Positions 15,286-25,073 are shown, counted from the stretch's first letter. The stretch is 50,088 nt of DNA from an uncultured Paraprevotella sp. (GCA_944321565.1 CALULT010000018.1:1-50088); one strand, 5' to 3'. The notes: generated by a model from the sequence alone, not told the origin. Numbers and translations: made by a program.

Positions 15286-16110
15286 TCAAATTTCGGTTTC
15301 AATCACTCCGTTGAAGACTTCCACCGCCGGTCCGGTCATGTGGACTTGGCCGTCCGCAGCATTCCATTCAATGGAGAGTGTGCCGCCGTCCATGATGATG
15401 TCCGACTGCCGCCCGCTCAAGTGGGTGAAAGCTGCCGCCACGGCGGTGGCGCAAGCTCCCGTGCCGCAGGCTTGGGTGATGCCCGAGCCGCGTTCCCACA
15501 CGCGCATCCGGATGCGCCCGTCGGGCAGGATGTGGGCAAACTCCACGTTGACCCGGTCGGGGAAAAGCGGATGACGTTCCAGCACCGGGCCGATGGCGGG
15601 CAAGTCCACGCTTTCGGCATCGTCCACGAAGACGACCAGGTGTGGGTTGCCCATATTCACGGCGACACCTTCGCGGGAAGGACATGCCGCATAGTCCAAC
15701 GCGACGGGATGGAGGTCCGCAGGTGTGCCCATTTCCACGGTGACGGCGGCTACCCGTCCGTTCTCCACGTGCAGGTGCAGTGTCTTGATGCCCGAGAGGG
15801 TGTCCAGTGTGACGGTCGTCTTTCCTGTCAGCCCGTGTTCATAGACATATTTGCCGATGCAGCGGCTGGCGTTGCCGCACATCCGGGCTTCCGAGCCGTC
15901 GGCGTTGAAGATGCGCATGCTGAAGTCGGCCTTGTCCGAATGGCCGATTAATACCAGGCCGTCGCTGCCGATGCCCGTGTGCGGGCGGCTCCAAGCCACG
16001 GCGAGGGCTTCGGGGCGGGCGAGGGGATGGTCAATCGTGTTGACATAGATATAATCGTTGCCCGCCCCCTGCATTTTGGTGAAGGGTATTCTTCTCATCG
16101 TCTGGTTCAT
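15286..16110 (-). CDS. dapF: Diaminopimelate epimerase
   Basis: A PLP-independent racemase that turns LL-diaminopimelate into meso-diaminopimelate. Counting from the chosen ATG, the two catalytic cysteines are Cys78 ([10 protein letters not shown]) and Cys215 ([12 protein letters not shown]). The start [12 protein letters not shown] is standard. The protein has 274 residues. I start at the ATG that overlaps the asnB stop in ATGA, which implies translational coupling; an ATG four codons later is possible, and the longer open frame upstream lies inside asnB. Confidence 0.95.
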   Translation of the reverse strand: MNQTMRRIPFTKMQGAGNDYIYVNTIDHPLARPEALAVAWSRPHTGIGSDGLVLIGHSDKADFSMRIFNADGSEARMCGNASRCIGKYVYEHGLTGKTTVTLDTLSGIKTLHLHVENGRVAAVTVEMGTPADLHPVALDYAACPSREGVAVNMGNPHLVVFVDDAESVDLPAIGPVLERHPLFPDRVNVEFAHILPDGRIRMRVWERGSGITQACGTGACATAVAAAFTHLSGRQSDIIMDGGTLSIEWNAADGQVHMTGPAVEVFNGVIETEI

Positions 16111-17831
16111 TGTTGGTAAGCTTCTTCGTGTACTCCGCTCACGGCTCGTCCGCTGGGTTCGTTCTGGCCTTTGAAGGATGCGTCCCAAGCCAGGGCTTCT
16201 GCCGTGGAGCAGGCCACGCTGGGCACACTGGGCACGCTGCGTGCCGCGCTTTCGCTGGGGAAATATTCCTCGAAGATGCTGCGGTAGTAATATTCTTCCT
16301 TGTTCATGGGCGGGTTGACGGGGAAGCGTTCGGCGGCATGTGCCATCTGTTCGTCGCTGACGGCCTTGGAGGTGATGTCTTTCAGCGTGTCAATCCAACT
16401 GTAGCCCACACCGTCGCTGAACTGCTCTTTCTGCCGCCAGGCCACGCTTTCGGGCAAGAGTTGCGCGAAAGCGTCGCGCACCACTTTCTTTTCGATGGTC
16501 TTGCCCGGGCACATCTTGACGGCGGGGTTGAGCCGCATGGCCACGTCGAGGAACTCTTTGTCAAGGAACGGCACCCGTCCTTCCACCCCCCAGGCCGAGA
16601 GCGATTTGTTGGCCCGCAGGCAGTCGTAGAGATGGAGCTTGGAGAGCTTGCGCACCGTTTCTTCGTGGAACGCCCGTGCGTCCGGCGCCTTGTGGAAGTA
16701 GAGGTAGCCCCCGAAGACTTCGTCGGCTCCCTCACCACTCAGCACCATCTTGATGCCCATGCTCTTGATGACGCGGGCCAGGAGGTACATCGGCGTGGAG
16801 GCCCGCACGGTGGTCACGTCATACGTCTCAATGTAGTAAATCACGTCGCGCACGGCGTCCAGCCCTTCCTGGATGGTGTAGTTGATTTCGTGGTGCACCG
16901 TGCCGATATGTCCGGCCACTTCGCGGGCCTTGGCCAGGTCTGGTGCGCCTTTCAGTCCCACGGCGAAGCTATGCAGCTGCGGCCACCAGGCTTCCTTCTG
17001 CCCGTCGGTCTCGATGCGGCGGCTGGCAAACTGCCGGGCGACGGCCGAGATGACTGAACTGTCCAGCCCTCCCGAGAGAAGTACGCCGTAGGGCACGTCG
17101 CTCATCAGCTGGCGGCGCACGGCATCTTCCAACGCGTCGTGTACGGCTTTCACCTGCGTGGCATAACTGTCTTCCGTAGCCGGCACGATGGTGTGGTTGC
17201 CCGCTTGCGGTGTGTAGTTGTCCTTTACGGCATCGAACGACATCCAGTCGCGGCTGTACCATCGTGTCATTTTCCCGTCCCGGCTCCAATAATAATGTCC
17301 GGGCAGGAACGGTTCATACGTGTCGCAGAAGCCTTCGAGGGCTTTCAACTCGCTGGCGCAATATACGTGCCCTTCTTTGTCGCGCCCGATGTAGAGGGGG
17401 ATGACGCCGATGGGGTCGCGGGCAATGAGGAAGGCGTCTTTTTCTTCGTCATAAAGGGCGAAGGCGAAGATGCCGTTCAGTTCTTCGAGAAAACCGATGC
17501 CCTTGTCGCGGTAGAGGGCCAGGATGACTTCGCAGTCGCTTCCGGTCTGGAAGTCATAGCGTCCGGCATACCGTGTCCGGATGTCGCGGTGGTTGTATAT
17601 CTCCCCGTTCACGGCCAGGATTTGTTTCCGGTCCGGCGAGTAGAGCGGTTGTCCGCCGCTTTGCGGATCGACGATGGAGAGGCGTTCGTGGCAGAGGATG
17701 GCACTGCCGCCGCAATAGATGCCGCTCCAGTCCGGGCCGCGGTGGCGTATCTTCTTGGACATGGAGAGGGCTTTTGTCCGTAATTCAGGCGTTTGCGCCT
17801 TGATGTTGAATATGGCTGTGATTCCGCACAT
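16107..17831 (-). CDS. asnB: Asparagine synthetase B, glutamine-hydrolysing
   Basis: Makes asparagine from aspartate, ATP and glutamine in the cytoplasm. Cys2 in MCGITAIFN is the nucleophile of the N-terminal glutaminase domain, with [21 protein letters not shown] and the NGEIYNH loop present. The ATP-pyrophosphatase domain has [13 protein letters not shown] and [13 protein letters not shown]. The 574 residues are slightly longer than E. coli AsnB (554), through a C-terminal low-complexity tail. It starts 15 bases after gltD and is fused to dapF by an ATGA overlap, so one transcript probably covers gltB to dapL. Confidence 0.96.
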   Translation of the reverse strand: MCGITAIFNIKAQTPELRTKALSMSKKIRHRGPDWSGIYCGGSAILCHERLSIVDPQSGGQPLYSPDRKQILAVNGEIYNHRDIRTRYAGRYDFQTGSDCEVILALYRDKGIGFLEELNGIFAFALYDEEKDAFLIARDPIGVIPLYIGRDKEGHVYCASELKALEGFCDTYEPFLPGHYYWSRDGKMTRWYSRDWMSFDAVKDNYTPQAGNHTIVPATEDSYATQVKAVHDALEDAVRRQLMSDVPYGVLLSGGLDSSVISAVARQFASRRIETDGQKEAWWPQLHSFAVGLKGAPDLAKAREVAGHIGTVHHEINYTIQEGLDAVRDVIYYIETYDVTTVRASTPMYLLARVIKSMGIKMVLSGEGADEVFGGYLYFHKAPDARAFHEETVRKLSKLHLYDCLRANKSLSAWGVEGRVPFLDKEFLDVAMRLNPAVKMCPGKTIEKKVVRDAFAQLLPESVAWRQKEQFSDGVGYSWIDTLKDITSKAVSDEQMAHAAERFPVNPPMNKEEYYYRSIFEEYFPSESAARSVPSVPSVACSTAEALAWDASFKGQNEPSGRAVSGVHEEAYQQ

Positions 17832-17846
17832 GGTGTTTGTTCTTTT

Positions 17847-19190
17847 TTAGCGTTTGAGATATTGGTCGATGTCGGAGGCGGCTTTCCGTCCGCTTGCGAT
17901 GCAACGCACCACGAGGCTGGCACCGGTGGCCGCGTCGCCTGCCACGAACACATTTTCAGGGAATTCGGGTTGTTGCGGGCGGAGAAATCCCATGGCCAGC
18001 AGCACGAGGTCGGCTTGGATTACTTCCGTGCGTCCTGTCGGTTTCATGACGGGGCGGCCTCCGTCTGGGGCGGGTGTCCATTCCACTTCTTCCACTTCCA
18101 CGCCGCAGACATGGCCGTCTTCTGTGCCAATGAACCGTTTGGAATTCAGGCACCAGCGTCGTGTGCAGCCTTCTTCATGGCTGGAACTGGTTTTCAGCAC
18201 CACCGGCCACTGCGGCCACGGCGTGGCCGGGTTGTGCCCCACGGGTGGCTTGGGCATGATTTCGATTTGAGTCACGTCGAGTGCGCCTTGGCGGTGGCTC
18301 GTGCCGATGCAGTCGCTGCCCGTGTCGCCTCCGCCGATGACCAGCACGTGCTTGCCTTTGGCCGTGATGCGTTCCGCGTCGCCGAACGTCTGTCCGGCCA
18401 ACACGCGGTTCTGTTGTGCCAGCATCTCCATGGCCAGGTGGATGCCTTTCAGCTCGCGTCCCGGGATGGCGAGGTCGCGGGCCTGCGGCGTACCGGTGCA
18501 GATGCAGTAGGCGTCGAAACCTTCGGGCAGGTGTGTCACGTCGATTTCCGTATTCGTCCTGAACGTCACGCCTTCGGCCTCCATGACAGCGATGCGGCGG
18601 TCGATGATGGCTTTGTTCAGCTTGAAGTTCGGGATACCGAAGCGGAGCAGTCCGCCGATATACTCGTCTTTCTCGAATACGGTCACTTCATATCCTTTTT
18701 TGTTCAACTGGTTGGCGGCGGACAGTCCCGAAGGCCCGGAACCGATGACCGCCACGCGCTTCCCGTTCCGCTCGATGGCTTGCGGCTGCACGTATCCTTC
18801 GCGGAAGGCGGCTTCCACCACGGCGCATTCATCCTCGCGGATGGTGACGGGCGCGTCGATGGTCAGTTTCAGCACACAGCTTTTCTCGCACAGGGCGGGG
18901 CAGACACGTCCCGTGAACTCCGGGAAATCGTTCGTCAGGCTCAGGATTTCGTAGGCTTCTTTCCATTTGCCCTTGTAGAGCGCGTCCTGGAATTCGGGCG
19001 GACGGTTGCCCAACGGGCAGGCCCAGTGGCAGAACGGCACGCCGCAGTCCATGCAGCGCGAAGCCTGCAGTTTCCGTTCACTGGTATTGAGGGTTTGTTC
19101 GACTTCCCCGTAGTCGTTGATGCGGTCGTGCACCGGGCGGTAGCCGGCTTCCTGCCGCGGTATGGTGAGGAATGCTTTAGGGTTTCCCAT
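17847..19190 (-). CDS. gltD: Glutamate synthase small subunit
   Basis: Feeds electrons from NAD(P)H through FAD to the large subunit for glutamate formation from glutamine and 2-oxoglutarate. The N-terminal cysteine clusters CMDCGVPFCHWACP and CPALCEKSC bind [4Fe-4S]. The first dinucleotide fold is VAVIGSGPSGLSAANQL and the second HVLVIGGGDTGSDCIG. The C-terminal FVAGDAATGASLVVRCIASGR is the family's final FAD motif. I start at MGNPKAFL (447 residues); the longer frame upstream does not fit. It follows gltB after 37 bases. Confidence 0.96.
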   Translation of the reverse strand: MGNPKAFLTIPRQEAGYRPVHDRINDYGEVEQTLNTSERKLQASRCMDCGVPFCHWACPLGNRPPEFQDALYKGKWKEAYEILSLTNDFPEFTGRVCPALCEKSCVLKLTIDAPVTIREDECAVVEAAFREGYVQPQAIERNGKRVAVIGSGPSGLSAANQLNKKGYEVTVFEKDEYIGGLLRFGIPNFKLNKAIIDRRIAVMEAEGVTFRTNTEIDVTHLPEGFDAYCICTGTPQARDLAIPGRELKGIHLAMEMLAQQNRVLAGQTFGDAERITAKGKHVLVIGGGDTGSDCIGTSHRQGALDVTQIEIMPKPPVGHNPATPWPQWPVVLKTSSSHEEGCTRRWCLNSKRFIGTEDGHVCGVEVEEVEWTPAPDGGRPVMKPTGRTEVIQADLVLLAMGFLRPQQPEFPENVFVAGDAATGASLVVRCIASGRKAASDIDQYLKR

Positions 19191-19227
19191 TTTTTGTCCT
19201 TTTCTTTTTGTGGTTATTTTAAATCGT

Positions 19228-22200
19228 TTAATAATCCCGTTGCACGTCGGCAATCTTCTGTTGCAGCTTGCGCATCTGTTCTTCTGCCAGCACCCGCTTG
19301 TATTCGATGGGGGTCACTTGGATGAACTCCTCCACGTAGCGTGGCCATTCGTCGAGCATCGTGCGGGCCAGTTTCGAACCGGTGTAGAGGTAGTGCTGGC
19401 GGATGAGCTCGTGCAGTTCCTTGCGCGAGGCGGAGTCTTCGAGTAAGGACAGCTCCACCATCTCCATGTTGCAGAAGTAATCGAAGGTGTGGTGCTTGTC
19501 CCACACGTAGGCCACGCCGCCACTCATGCCGGCGGCGAAGTTGCGTCCTGTTTCGCCCAGCACGACGACCCGCCCGCCGGTCATGTATTCGCAACAATGG
19601 TCGCCCGCGCCTTCCACCACGGCGATGGCACCTGAGTTGCGCACGGCGAAGCGTTCACCCACGCGGCCGTTGATATACACTTCCCCGCTCGTGGCACCAT
19701 AAAGCAGGGTGTTGCCCGCGATGGTGTTACTTTCGGCTTCGAAACCGGAGCGCACGGGTGGTTGCACGGCGATGTGGCCGCCACTCAGTCCCTTGCCCAG
19801 GTAGTCGTTGGCCTCGCCTTCGAGCCTGAAGCTGATGCCGTGGGCCAGGAATGCGCCGAAACTTTGCCCGGCCGACCCTTTGAACTTCACGTTGATGGTT
19901 TGGTCGGGTAGTCCGGCATGTCCGTATTTGGCTGCCACGGTGCCGGAGAGCATGGCACCCACGGAGCGGTCGGTGTTGGCGATGGCATATTCCAGCGACA
20001 CTTCTTTTTGGTGCTCGATGGCTTCGTGTGCGGCAACGAGGATTTCCACGTCTTTCACATGGTCGATGTCGTGCCTCTGTCCTGTGGCGTGGTGCAGGAC
20101 GGCATCATTGTCTATTTTGTGGAGCAGGCGGCCGAAGTCGAGCAATGCCGTTTTCGTGTCTTTTTCGCGCGGCTTGATTTCAATCAGGTCGGTGCGTCCC
20201 ACGATGTCCTCCAGCCGGGTGAAGCCCATCTCGGCCAGGTATTCGCGCACTTCCTGTGCCAGGAAGCGGAAGTAGTTCACCACGTACTTGTAATGTCCCC
20301 GGAAGTGCTCGCGCAGTTTCGGGTCTTGTGTGGCCACGCCTACGGGGCAGAGGTTGGTGTGGCATTTGCGCATCATCACGCAGCCCAGCACGATGAGGGC
20401 GGTGGTGCCGAACCCGAACTCTTCCGCGCCCAGCAAGGCCATGCTGATGATGTCGCGTCCTGTCTTGAGCTGCCCGTCGGTCTGCAGGCGCACTTGCCCG
20501 CGCAGGCCGTTGAGCACCAGTGTCTGTTGTGTCTCGCTCAGCCCGATTTCGGGCGGGATGCCCGCATAACGCATGGAGGAGGCCGGCGAAGCTCCCGTGC
20601 CGCCCTCGGCACCCGAGATGACAATGAGGTCGGCCTTGGCCTTGGCCACACCTGCCGCGATGGTGCCCACGCCGCTTTCGGCCACGAGTTTCACGCTGAT
20701 TTGCGCCTTCGGGTTGACGTTTTTCAGGTCGAAGATGAGTTGTGCCAAGTCTTCAATGGAGTAGATGTCGTGGTGGGGCGGGGGAGAGATGAGCGAGATG
20801 CCGGGGATGGAGTGGCGCGTCTTGGCGATGATTTCATCCACCTTGAATCCGGGAAGTTGTCCGCCTTCGCCGGGTTTCGCGCCTTGGGCCACTTTGATTT
20901 GTATCTCTTCGGCGTTGACGAGGTATTCCGCCGTCACGCCGAACCGTCCGGAAGCGATCTGTTTGGTCTTGCTGGAGAGCGGGATGCCGTCATACGATTC
21001 ATGGAAGCGGTCGCTGTCCTCTCCGCCTTCGCCAGTGTTGCTGCGGGTGCCCAGTTCGTTCATGGCCAAGGCCAATGCCTCGTGGGCTTCCTTGCTGATG
21101 GCGCCGAACGACATGGCTCCCGTGACGAAGTGGCGGACGATGTCTTCTACCGGTTCCACTTTGTCGATGTCTATCGGATTGCGTTTGAAGCTAAAAAAGT
21201 CGCGCAGGAAAATCGGTTGTTCCTTTTCGTCCGCTAACCGCGTAAACTCTTTGAACTTCTTATAGCTCCCGATGCGCGTAGCCAGCTGGAGCGTGGAGAT
21301 GGTCTCGGGATTCCAGGCATGGCGTTCGCCGTCCTTACGGTAGGAGAAAAGGCCGGCGTGGGGGAGCAGGTGGCTGATTTCCTTCGGGCGGAAAGCGGCG
21401 GTGTGGAATGCGGCATAGTCCCGTGCGAGTTCTTCCAGGCGGATGCCGCCGATGGAGGAAACGGGGGTGCCGAAATAGGCTTTGAGCAGTTCTTCGTTCA
21501 GCCCCACGGCTTCGAAAATCTTGGCACCGCGGTAGGAGCGGATGGTGCTGATGCCCATTTTGCTCATGATTTTGTAGAGCCCCTTGCAGACGGCCTTGAT
21601 GTAGTTCTTTTCTGCAGTTTCGTAATTCAGTTGGATCTCCTGGCGTTTCACCAGGTCGTCGAGGATGGCAAAGGCCATGTAGGGGTTGATGGCACTGGCG
21701 CCGTAGCCCAGCAGCAGGGCGGCATGCATCACTTCGCGGATTTCGCCGCTCTCCACGACGAGTGCCGTCTGTACCCGTTTCTGCACGGAGATGAGATGGT
21801 GGTGTACGGCACTGACGGCCAACAGCGAGGGGATGGCCGCATGCGTGGCATCCACGTCGCGGTCAGAGAGGATGATGTAGTTCGCGCCTTCGTCCACGGA
21901 GGCTTCGGCCTTGCGGCACAGTTCGCCCAGTGCTTCCTGTAAGGCGGCTTTTCCGCGTCGCGCTTCGAACGTCATGGGGAGTTTCACGGTGTTGAAGCCC
22001 TTGTAGCGGATGTTGCAGAGGATGTCCAGCTGCGTGTTGGTCAGCACGGGATGCGGCAAGCGCACCATCTTGCAGTGCGACTCGCTGGGAAGCAGGATGT
22101 TCATGCCCACGGCACCGATGTATTCCGTGAGTGACATGACCAGTTCCTCGCGGATGGGGTCGATGGCCGGGTTCGTCACTTGGGCGAATTGCTGGCGGAA

Positions 22201-23739
22201 GTAGTTGAACAACAGTTGCGGGCGGTCTGAAAGCACGGCCAGCGGGGTGTCGTTGCCCATGGAAGCCGTAGGCTCCGCCCCATTGGAGGCCATCGGCACG
22301 AGGGTGCGCTCAATGTCTTCGCGTGTGTAGCCGAACGCGCGTAGCATGCGGTCGTAGTCGGCCACGCCGTTTCCGGCCTTGCGTCCGCTGCGCAGCGTGT
22401 CCAGTTCGATGCGGTTGGCCGAGAGCCATTGCCGGTAAGGCCTGGCCGAGGCCAGCTGTTCTTTCAGTTCCTTGTCATAATAGATTTTTCCTTCCAGGGT
22501 GTCCACCAGCAGGATCTTGCCTGGTTGCAACCGCCCTTTTTCCTTGATGTCGCCCGGCTCGAAGTTGATGACCCCGGCCTCGCTGGCCACCACCATCATG
22601 TCGTTTTTCGTGATGAGGTAACGCGCCGGGCGCAGTCCGTTGCGGTCGAGCATGCCGCCGGCATAGCGGCCGTCGCTGAAAAGCAGGGCGGCGGGGCCGT
22701 CCCACGGTTCCATCAGGATGGAATGGTATTCATAGAAGGCTTTCAGGTCTTCGCTGATGGGGTTCTTGTCGTTGAACGACTCCGGTACGAGCATGGCCAT
22801 GGCGTGTGGCAGGCTCAGGCCCGACATGACGAAGAACTCCAGCACGTTGTCCAGCGACGCGCTGTCGCTCATGCCCGGTTGTATGATGGGGCGTATCTGC
22901 CTGATGTCGCCCAGCGTGGGGGTGGACAATACGCTTTCGCGCGCCTCCATCCAGGCGCGGTTGCCACGGATGGTGTTGATTTCGCCGTTGTGGGCCAGCA
23001 GGCGGAACGGTTGCGCCAGGCTCCACGTGGGAAACGTGTTGGTGCTGAAGCGGGAATGCACCAAGGCCAGCCCGCTGGTGAAGTAGGGCTGCGTGAGGTC
23101 GGTGAAATATTCGCGCACTTGCGTGGACGACAGCATTCCTTTATATATGATGTTTTTGCTGGATAGCGAAACAATGTAGAAATCCTTGTGGCCGACGCGC
23201 CGTTCAATCCTTTTGCGGACGAGGTAGAGGCTGCGTTCCAGGTTCTCCACTTCCGTGCCGCCCGTGACGAATATTTGTTTGATGTCCGGTTCCGTGGCGG
23301 CGGCATCCTTGCCGAGTATGGCGGAATTGACCGGCACGTTGCGCAGGTGCATCAGGTTGAGTCCTTCGCGCTCGATTTCCTCAATCATGACGCTGAGGAT
23401 CTGTGCTTGTTCCGTTTCGTCTTTTGGCAGGAACACCAGCCCCGTGCCGTATTTCCCTTTTTCGGGCACGGGTATGCCTTGCAGGAGAATGAATTCGTGG
23501 GGGATTTGGAGCATGATGCCGGCTCCGTCGCCCGTTTTGTTGTCCGCGCCTTCCGCGCCCCGGTGCTTCATGTTTTCCAGCACCTTGAGGGCCGCGTCCA
23601 CCAGTTCGTGCGATTTGTTGCCGTGGATGTTGACAATCATGCCCACGCCGCAGGCATCATGTTCGTTCGCCGCGTCATACAGCCCTTCCTGACGATAAGA
23701 TGAACTTGTCTTGTCTGTGATAAAAAGCTCTTTTTCCAT
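19228..23739 (-). CDS. gltB: Glutamate synthase large subunit
   Basis: A 1503-residue multidomain enzyme with GltD as partner. A 29-residue propeptide precedes the catalytic Cys30 (HDACGVGM) of the glutaminase domain. The central and FMN-binding domains follow, with EGGEDSDRF, GAKPGEGGQLPGFKV and ISPPPHHDIYSIEDL. The [3Fe-4S] cysteines are in LGCVMMRKCHTNLCP, and the C-terminal beta-helix domain has GDHCCEYMTGGRVVVLG. Length and order are standard for bacterial GOGAT. The gene opens the operon about 50 bases after a good promoter and would supply glutamate for both asnB and dapL reactions downstream. Confidence 0.97.
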   Translation of the reverse strand: MEKELFITDKTSSSYRQEGLYDAANEHDACGVGMIVNIHGNKSHELVDAALKVLENMKHRGAEGADNKTGDGAGIMLQIPHEFILLQGIPVPEKGKYGTGLVFLPKDETEQAQILSVMIEEIEREGLNLMHLRNVPVNSAILGKDAAATEPDIKQIFVTGGTEVENLERSLYLVRKRIERRVGHKDFYIVSLSSKNIIYKGMLSSTQVREYFTDLTQPYFTSGLALVHSRFSTNTFPTWSLAQPFRLLAHNGEINTIRGNRAWMEARESVLSTPTLGDIRQIRPIIQPGMSDSASLDNVLEFFVMSGLSLPHAMAMLVPESFNDKNPISEDLKAFYEYHSILMEPWDGPAALLFSDGRYAGGMLDRNGLRPARYLITKNDMMVVASEAGVINFEPGDIKEKGRLQPGKILLVDTLEGKIYYDKELKEQLASARPYRQWLSANRIELDTLRSGRKAGNGVADYDRMLRAFGYTREDIERTLVPMASNGAEPTASMGNDTPLAVLSDRPQLLFNYFRQQFAQVTNPAIDPIREELVMSLTEYIGAVGMNILLPSESHCKMVRLPHPVLTNTQLDILCNIRYKGFNTVKLPMTFEARRGKAALQEALGELCRKAEASVDEGANYIILSDRDVDATHAAIPSLLAVSAVHHHLISVQKRVQTALVVESGEIREVMHAALLLGYGASAINPYMAFAILDDLVKRQEIQLNYETAEKNYIKAVCKGLYKIMSKMGISTIRSYRGAKIFEAVGLNEELLKAYFGTPVSSIGGIRLEELARDYAAFHTAAFRPKEISHLLPHAGLFSYRKDGERHAWNPETISTLQLATRIGSYKKFKEFTRLADEKEQPIFLRDFFSFKRNPIDIDKVEPVEDIVRHFVTGAMSFGAISKEAHEALALAMNELGTRSNTGEGGEDSDRFHESYDGIPLSSKTKQIASGRFGVTAEYLVNAEEIQIKVAQGAKPGEGGQLPGFKVDEIIAKTRHSIPGISLISPPPHHDIYSIEDLAQLIFDLKNVNPKAQISVKLVAESGVGTIAAGVAKAKADLIVISGAEGGTGASPASSMRYAGIPPEIGLSETQQTLVLNGLRGQVRLQTDGQLKTGRDIISMALLGAEEFGFGTTALIVLGCVMMRKCHTNLCPVGVATQDPKLREHFRGHYKYVVNYFRFLAQEVREYLAEMGFTRLEDIVGRTDLIEIKPREKDTKTALLDFGRLLHKIDNDAVLHHATGQRHDIDHVKDVEILVAAHEAIEHQKEVSLEYAIANTDRSVGAMLSGTVAAKYGHAGLPDQTINVKFKGSAGQSFGAFLAHGISFRLEGEANDYLGKGLSGGHIAVQPPVRSGFEAESNTIAGNTLLYGATSGEVYINGRVGERFAVRNSGAIAVVEGAGDHCCEYMTGGRVVVLGETGRNFAAGMSGGVAYVWDKHHTFDYFCNMEMVELSLLEDSASRKELHELIRQHYLYTGSKLARTMLDEWPRYVEEFIQVTPIEYKRVLAEEQMRKLQQKIADVQRDY

Positions 23740-23794
23740 CGTTTTTATTGCCTATATGCTTTGTTAGTTATGTTTCGACTTTCTTTTTGTTTTG

Positions 23795-23827
23795 CAAAGT
23801 TATAAATATTGTTTCAAAATGCGCAAT
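23795..23827 (-). promoter_or_regulatory. Promoter of the gltB-gltD-asnB-dapF-dapL block
   Basis: On the minus strand ATTG (23827-23824) and TAACTTTG (23802-23795) are 21 bases apart. The -7 box is an exact TAnnTTTG. The predicted leader is about 50 bases. Confidence 0.6.
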
Positions 23828-24152
23828 ATTTATTTGCTTTTTTAGCAGAAAAATTTTCTTTTTGCCTGTTTGCTTTCTGATTGTTGTTCGAAAACTGAAT
23901 TTTACGCCTGTCTGATATGGTTTTTGCGTGTTTTTCGTCATATAGTGTTCTCTGAAAAGGTGGAAAAGTCTTGAGGTATGTGTTTCTCTTTTTTGCATAA
24001 AGGGGAGGCGGTTCCTATTCATGGAAGTTTAGAAAAGGCGTTTCGTGTACAGGGCATCAACGGATGGATTCCATAATGGAACAAAAAACGGATGCAAAGG
24101 GAGATAAAATTGTTTTTGTGCGGGAAAAAAGTATAGCCTGCACCTTAAAATT

Positions 24153-24232
24153 CTATAAACGCCTGTGTCGTTTATAGAAACGCCAGTGGCGTTTGTATAA
24201 ACAGCAGTGGCGTTTACACAAGCGCCACTGGT
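24153..24232. repeat. Cluster of three small palindromes with TGGCGTTT cores
   Basis: Three hairpin-forming units in tandem: CTATAAACG-N7-CGTTTATAG (24153-24177), AAACGCC-AGT-GGCGTTT (24178-24194), and AGTGGCG...CGCCACT (about 24205-24232). They share the AAACGCC/GGCGTTT core. The cluster lies in the gap upstream of gltB, transcriptionally orphaned. No protein explains it. Confidence 0.7.
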
Positions 24233-24356
24233 GATTAAAGAATCTGTGGGAGAAAAGAAAGTTTTCCGGCCAAGCATCCGTGTTTTTGGGTAGGAAGCCT
24301 GTATTTATTGCGAATGTTCGCGATTCGTTGTGACCCAATGCCCTGCTTCCCATCGC

Positions 24357-24464
24357 TTGTCCGTCCGCGGCAAACTTCTCCGCCTTATAGGGGAGGTGGC
24401 CCGCAGGGCCGGAGGGGTTTCCCATGCACAAGAGTGATTTTCCCATTTTTCCGACCTGTTTATG
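24357..24464. repeat. About 110-base direct repeat, copy 1
   Basis: This block and 24552-24662 are near-identical, starting TTGTCCGTCCG and sharing GGGGAGGTGGCCCGCAGGGC, TTTCCCATGCACAAGAGTGA and a final CCGACC(T/C)GTTTATG. They differ by a few substitutions and short indels. Copies start 195 bases apart. A related GC-rich segment (24703-24760, CCTCCGCCCCTTCGGGGCTC) follows. Confidence 0.85.
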
Positions 24465-24551
24465 GCGCAGTCGAGATTCAGTGGGGAAGAACATTTTCAT
24501 GCTTCCCCGCTGATATGCTGCGACAGATTTGAGATCCATCGCAACAAAGGT

Positions 24552-24662
24552 TTGTCCGTCCGGAGGCAAAACTCCTCCGCCTTGTAGGGGAGGTGGCCCG
24601 CAGGGCCGGAAGGGTTTCCCATGCACAAGAGTGACTTCTCCCCTTTTTCCGACCCGTTTATG
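24552..24662. repeat. About 110-base direct repeat, copy 2
   Basis: Second copy of the block at 24357-24464. The core GGCCCGCAGGGCC is palindromic. The 1.4 kb around both copies (23740-25141) holds no convincing protein gene; frames there are short, lack family features and run through the repeats. Confidence 0.85.
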
Positions 24663-24931
24663 TTGTCCGTGGATACGTCCGGTGTTGTTCCCGTGGGCGT
24701 GAGACCCCCTCCGCCCCTTCGGGGCTCGTCCCCCTGCGAGGCGGGACAGTTTTGCATCCGCATGGCAAACAAAAGGGTCGTTACGACCCCCGCCGCATGG
24801 AGAACAGAAGGGTCGTCACGGCCCGCGCAGAATTTATTAAATCCCCCACTAAATTTCTACTGCCCCCGTTGAATTTCTACTTCGCTCTGATTTTCCACTG
24901 ACCCGGGACATCGGGACAAGTGAGGGGGTAC

Positions 24932-24967
24932 AAAAAATATGCCGCCTCAAACACTGAGACGGCATAT
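24932..24967 (-). terminator. Strong terminator of the candidate small RNA
   Basis: Read on the minus strand: ATATGCCG, an imperfect TCTCA/TGAGG extension around a GTGTT loop, CGGCATAT, then TTTTTT. The outer arms (24960-24967 and 24937-24944) pair perfectly. It could also end read-through from aroC. Confidence 0.8.
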
Positions 24968-25036
24968 CGCAACACAAAAACTAAACTAAACTTTTAACTA
25001 AGCTAACTTTAAAGTTTCACAACTTTATCCTTTTCG
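24932..25036 (-). ncRNA. Candidate small RNA of about 105 bases
   Basis: A consensus promoter (25042-25073) is followed within about 100 bases by a strong intrinsic terminator on the same strand, with no ORF of note between. The RNA would start near 25036 with GCGAAAAGGATAAAG, run through an A/U-rich middle of GTTTAGTTTAG type, and end at the hairpin. It is downstream of aroC and 1.2 kb upstream of gltB, so it is not an ordinary leader of either. No Rfam family is assigned. It could be a trans-acting RNA, or the promoter could belong to a short unannotated peptide. Confidence 0.5.
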
Positions 25037-25041
25037 CACTA

Positions 25042-25073
25042 CAAAGATAGGTATTTTCTGCATTCCCTCCAAA
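25042..25073 (-). promoter_or_regulatory. Promoter of the candidate small RNA, TTTG-N20-TATCTTTG
   Basis: TTTG at 25073-25070 and TATCTTTG at 25049-25042 on the minus strand, with the ideal 20-base spacing. It lies about 70 bases after the aroC stop codon. Confidence 0.75.

Noticed and set aside
17793-19325. Long plus-strand frame of 510 codons
   Set aside because: It lies antisense to gltD, has no family features and reflects the GC-rich third codon positions of the real gene.
19918-21237. Plus-strand frame of 439 codons inside gltB
   Set aside because: Antisense to a fully conserved region of the glutamate synthase large subunit; His/Val-rich composition typical of shadows.
23768-24022. 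Minus-strand frame of 84 codons upstream of gltB
   Set aside because: It runs through the gltB promoter region, is Lys/Thr-rich without domain features, and its 3' end overlaps the predicted -7 box.
24153-24662. Possible CRISPR array or leader
   Set aside because: Repeats differ in type and size, spacing is irregular, and there are no spacers or cas genes.
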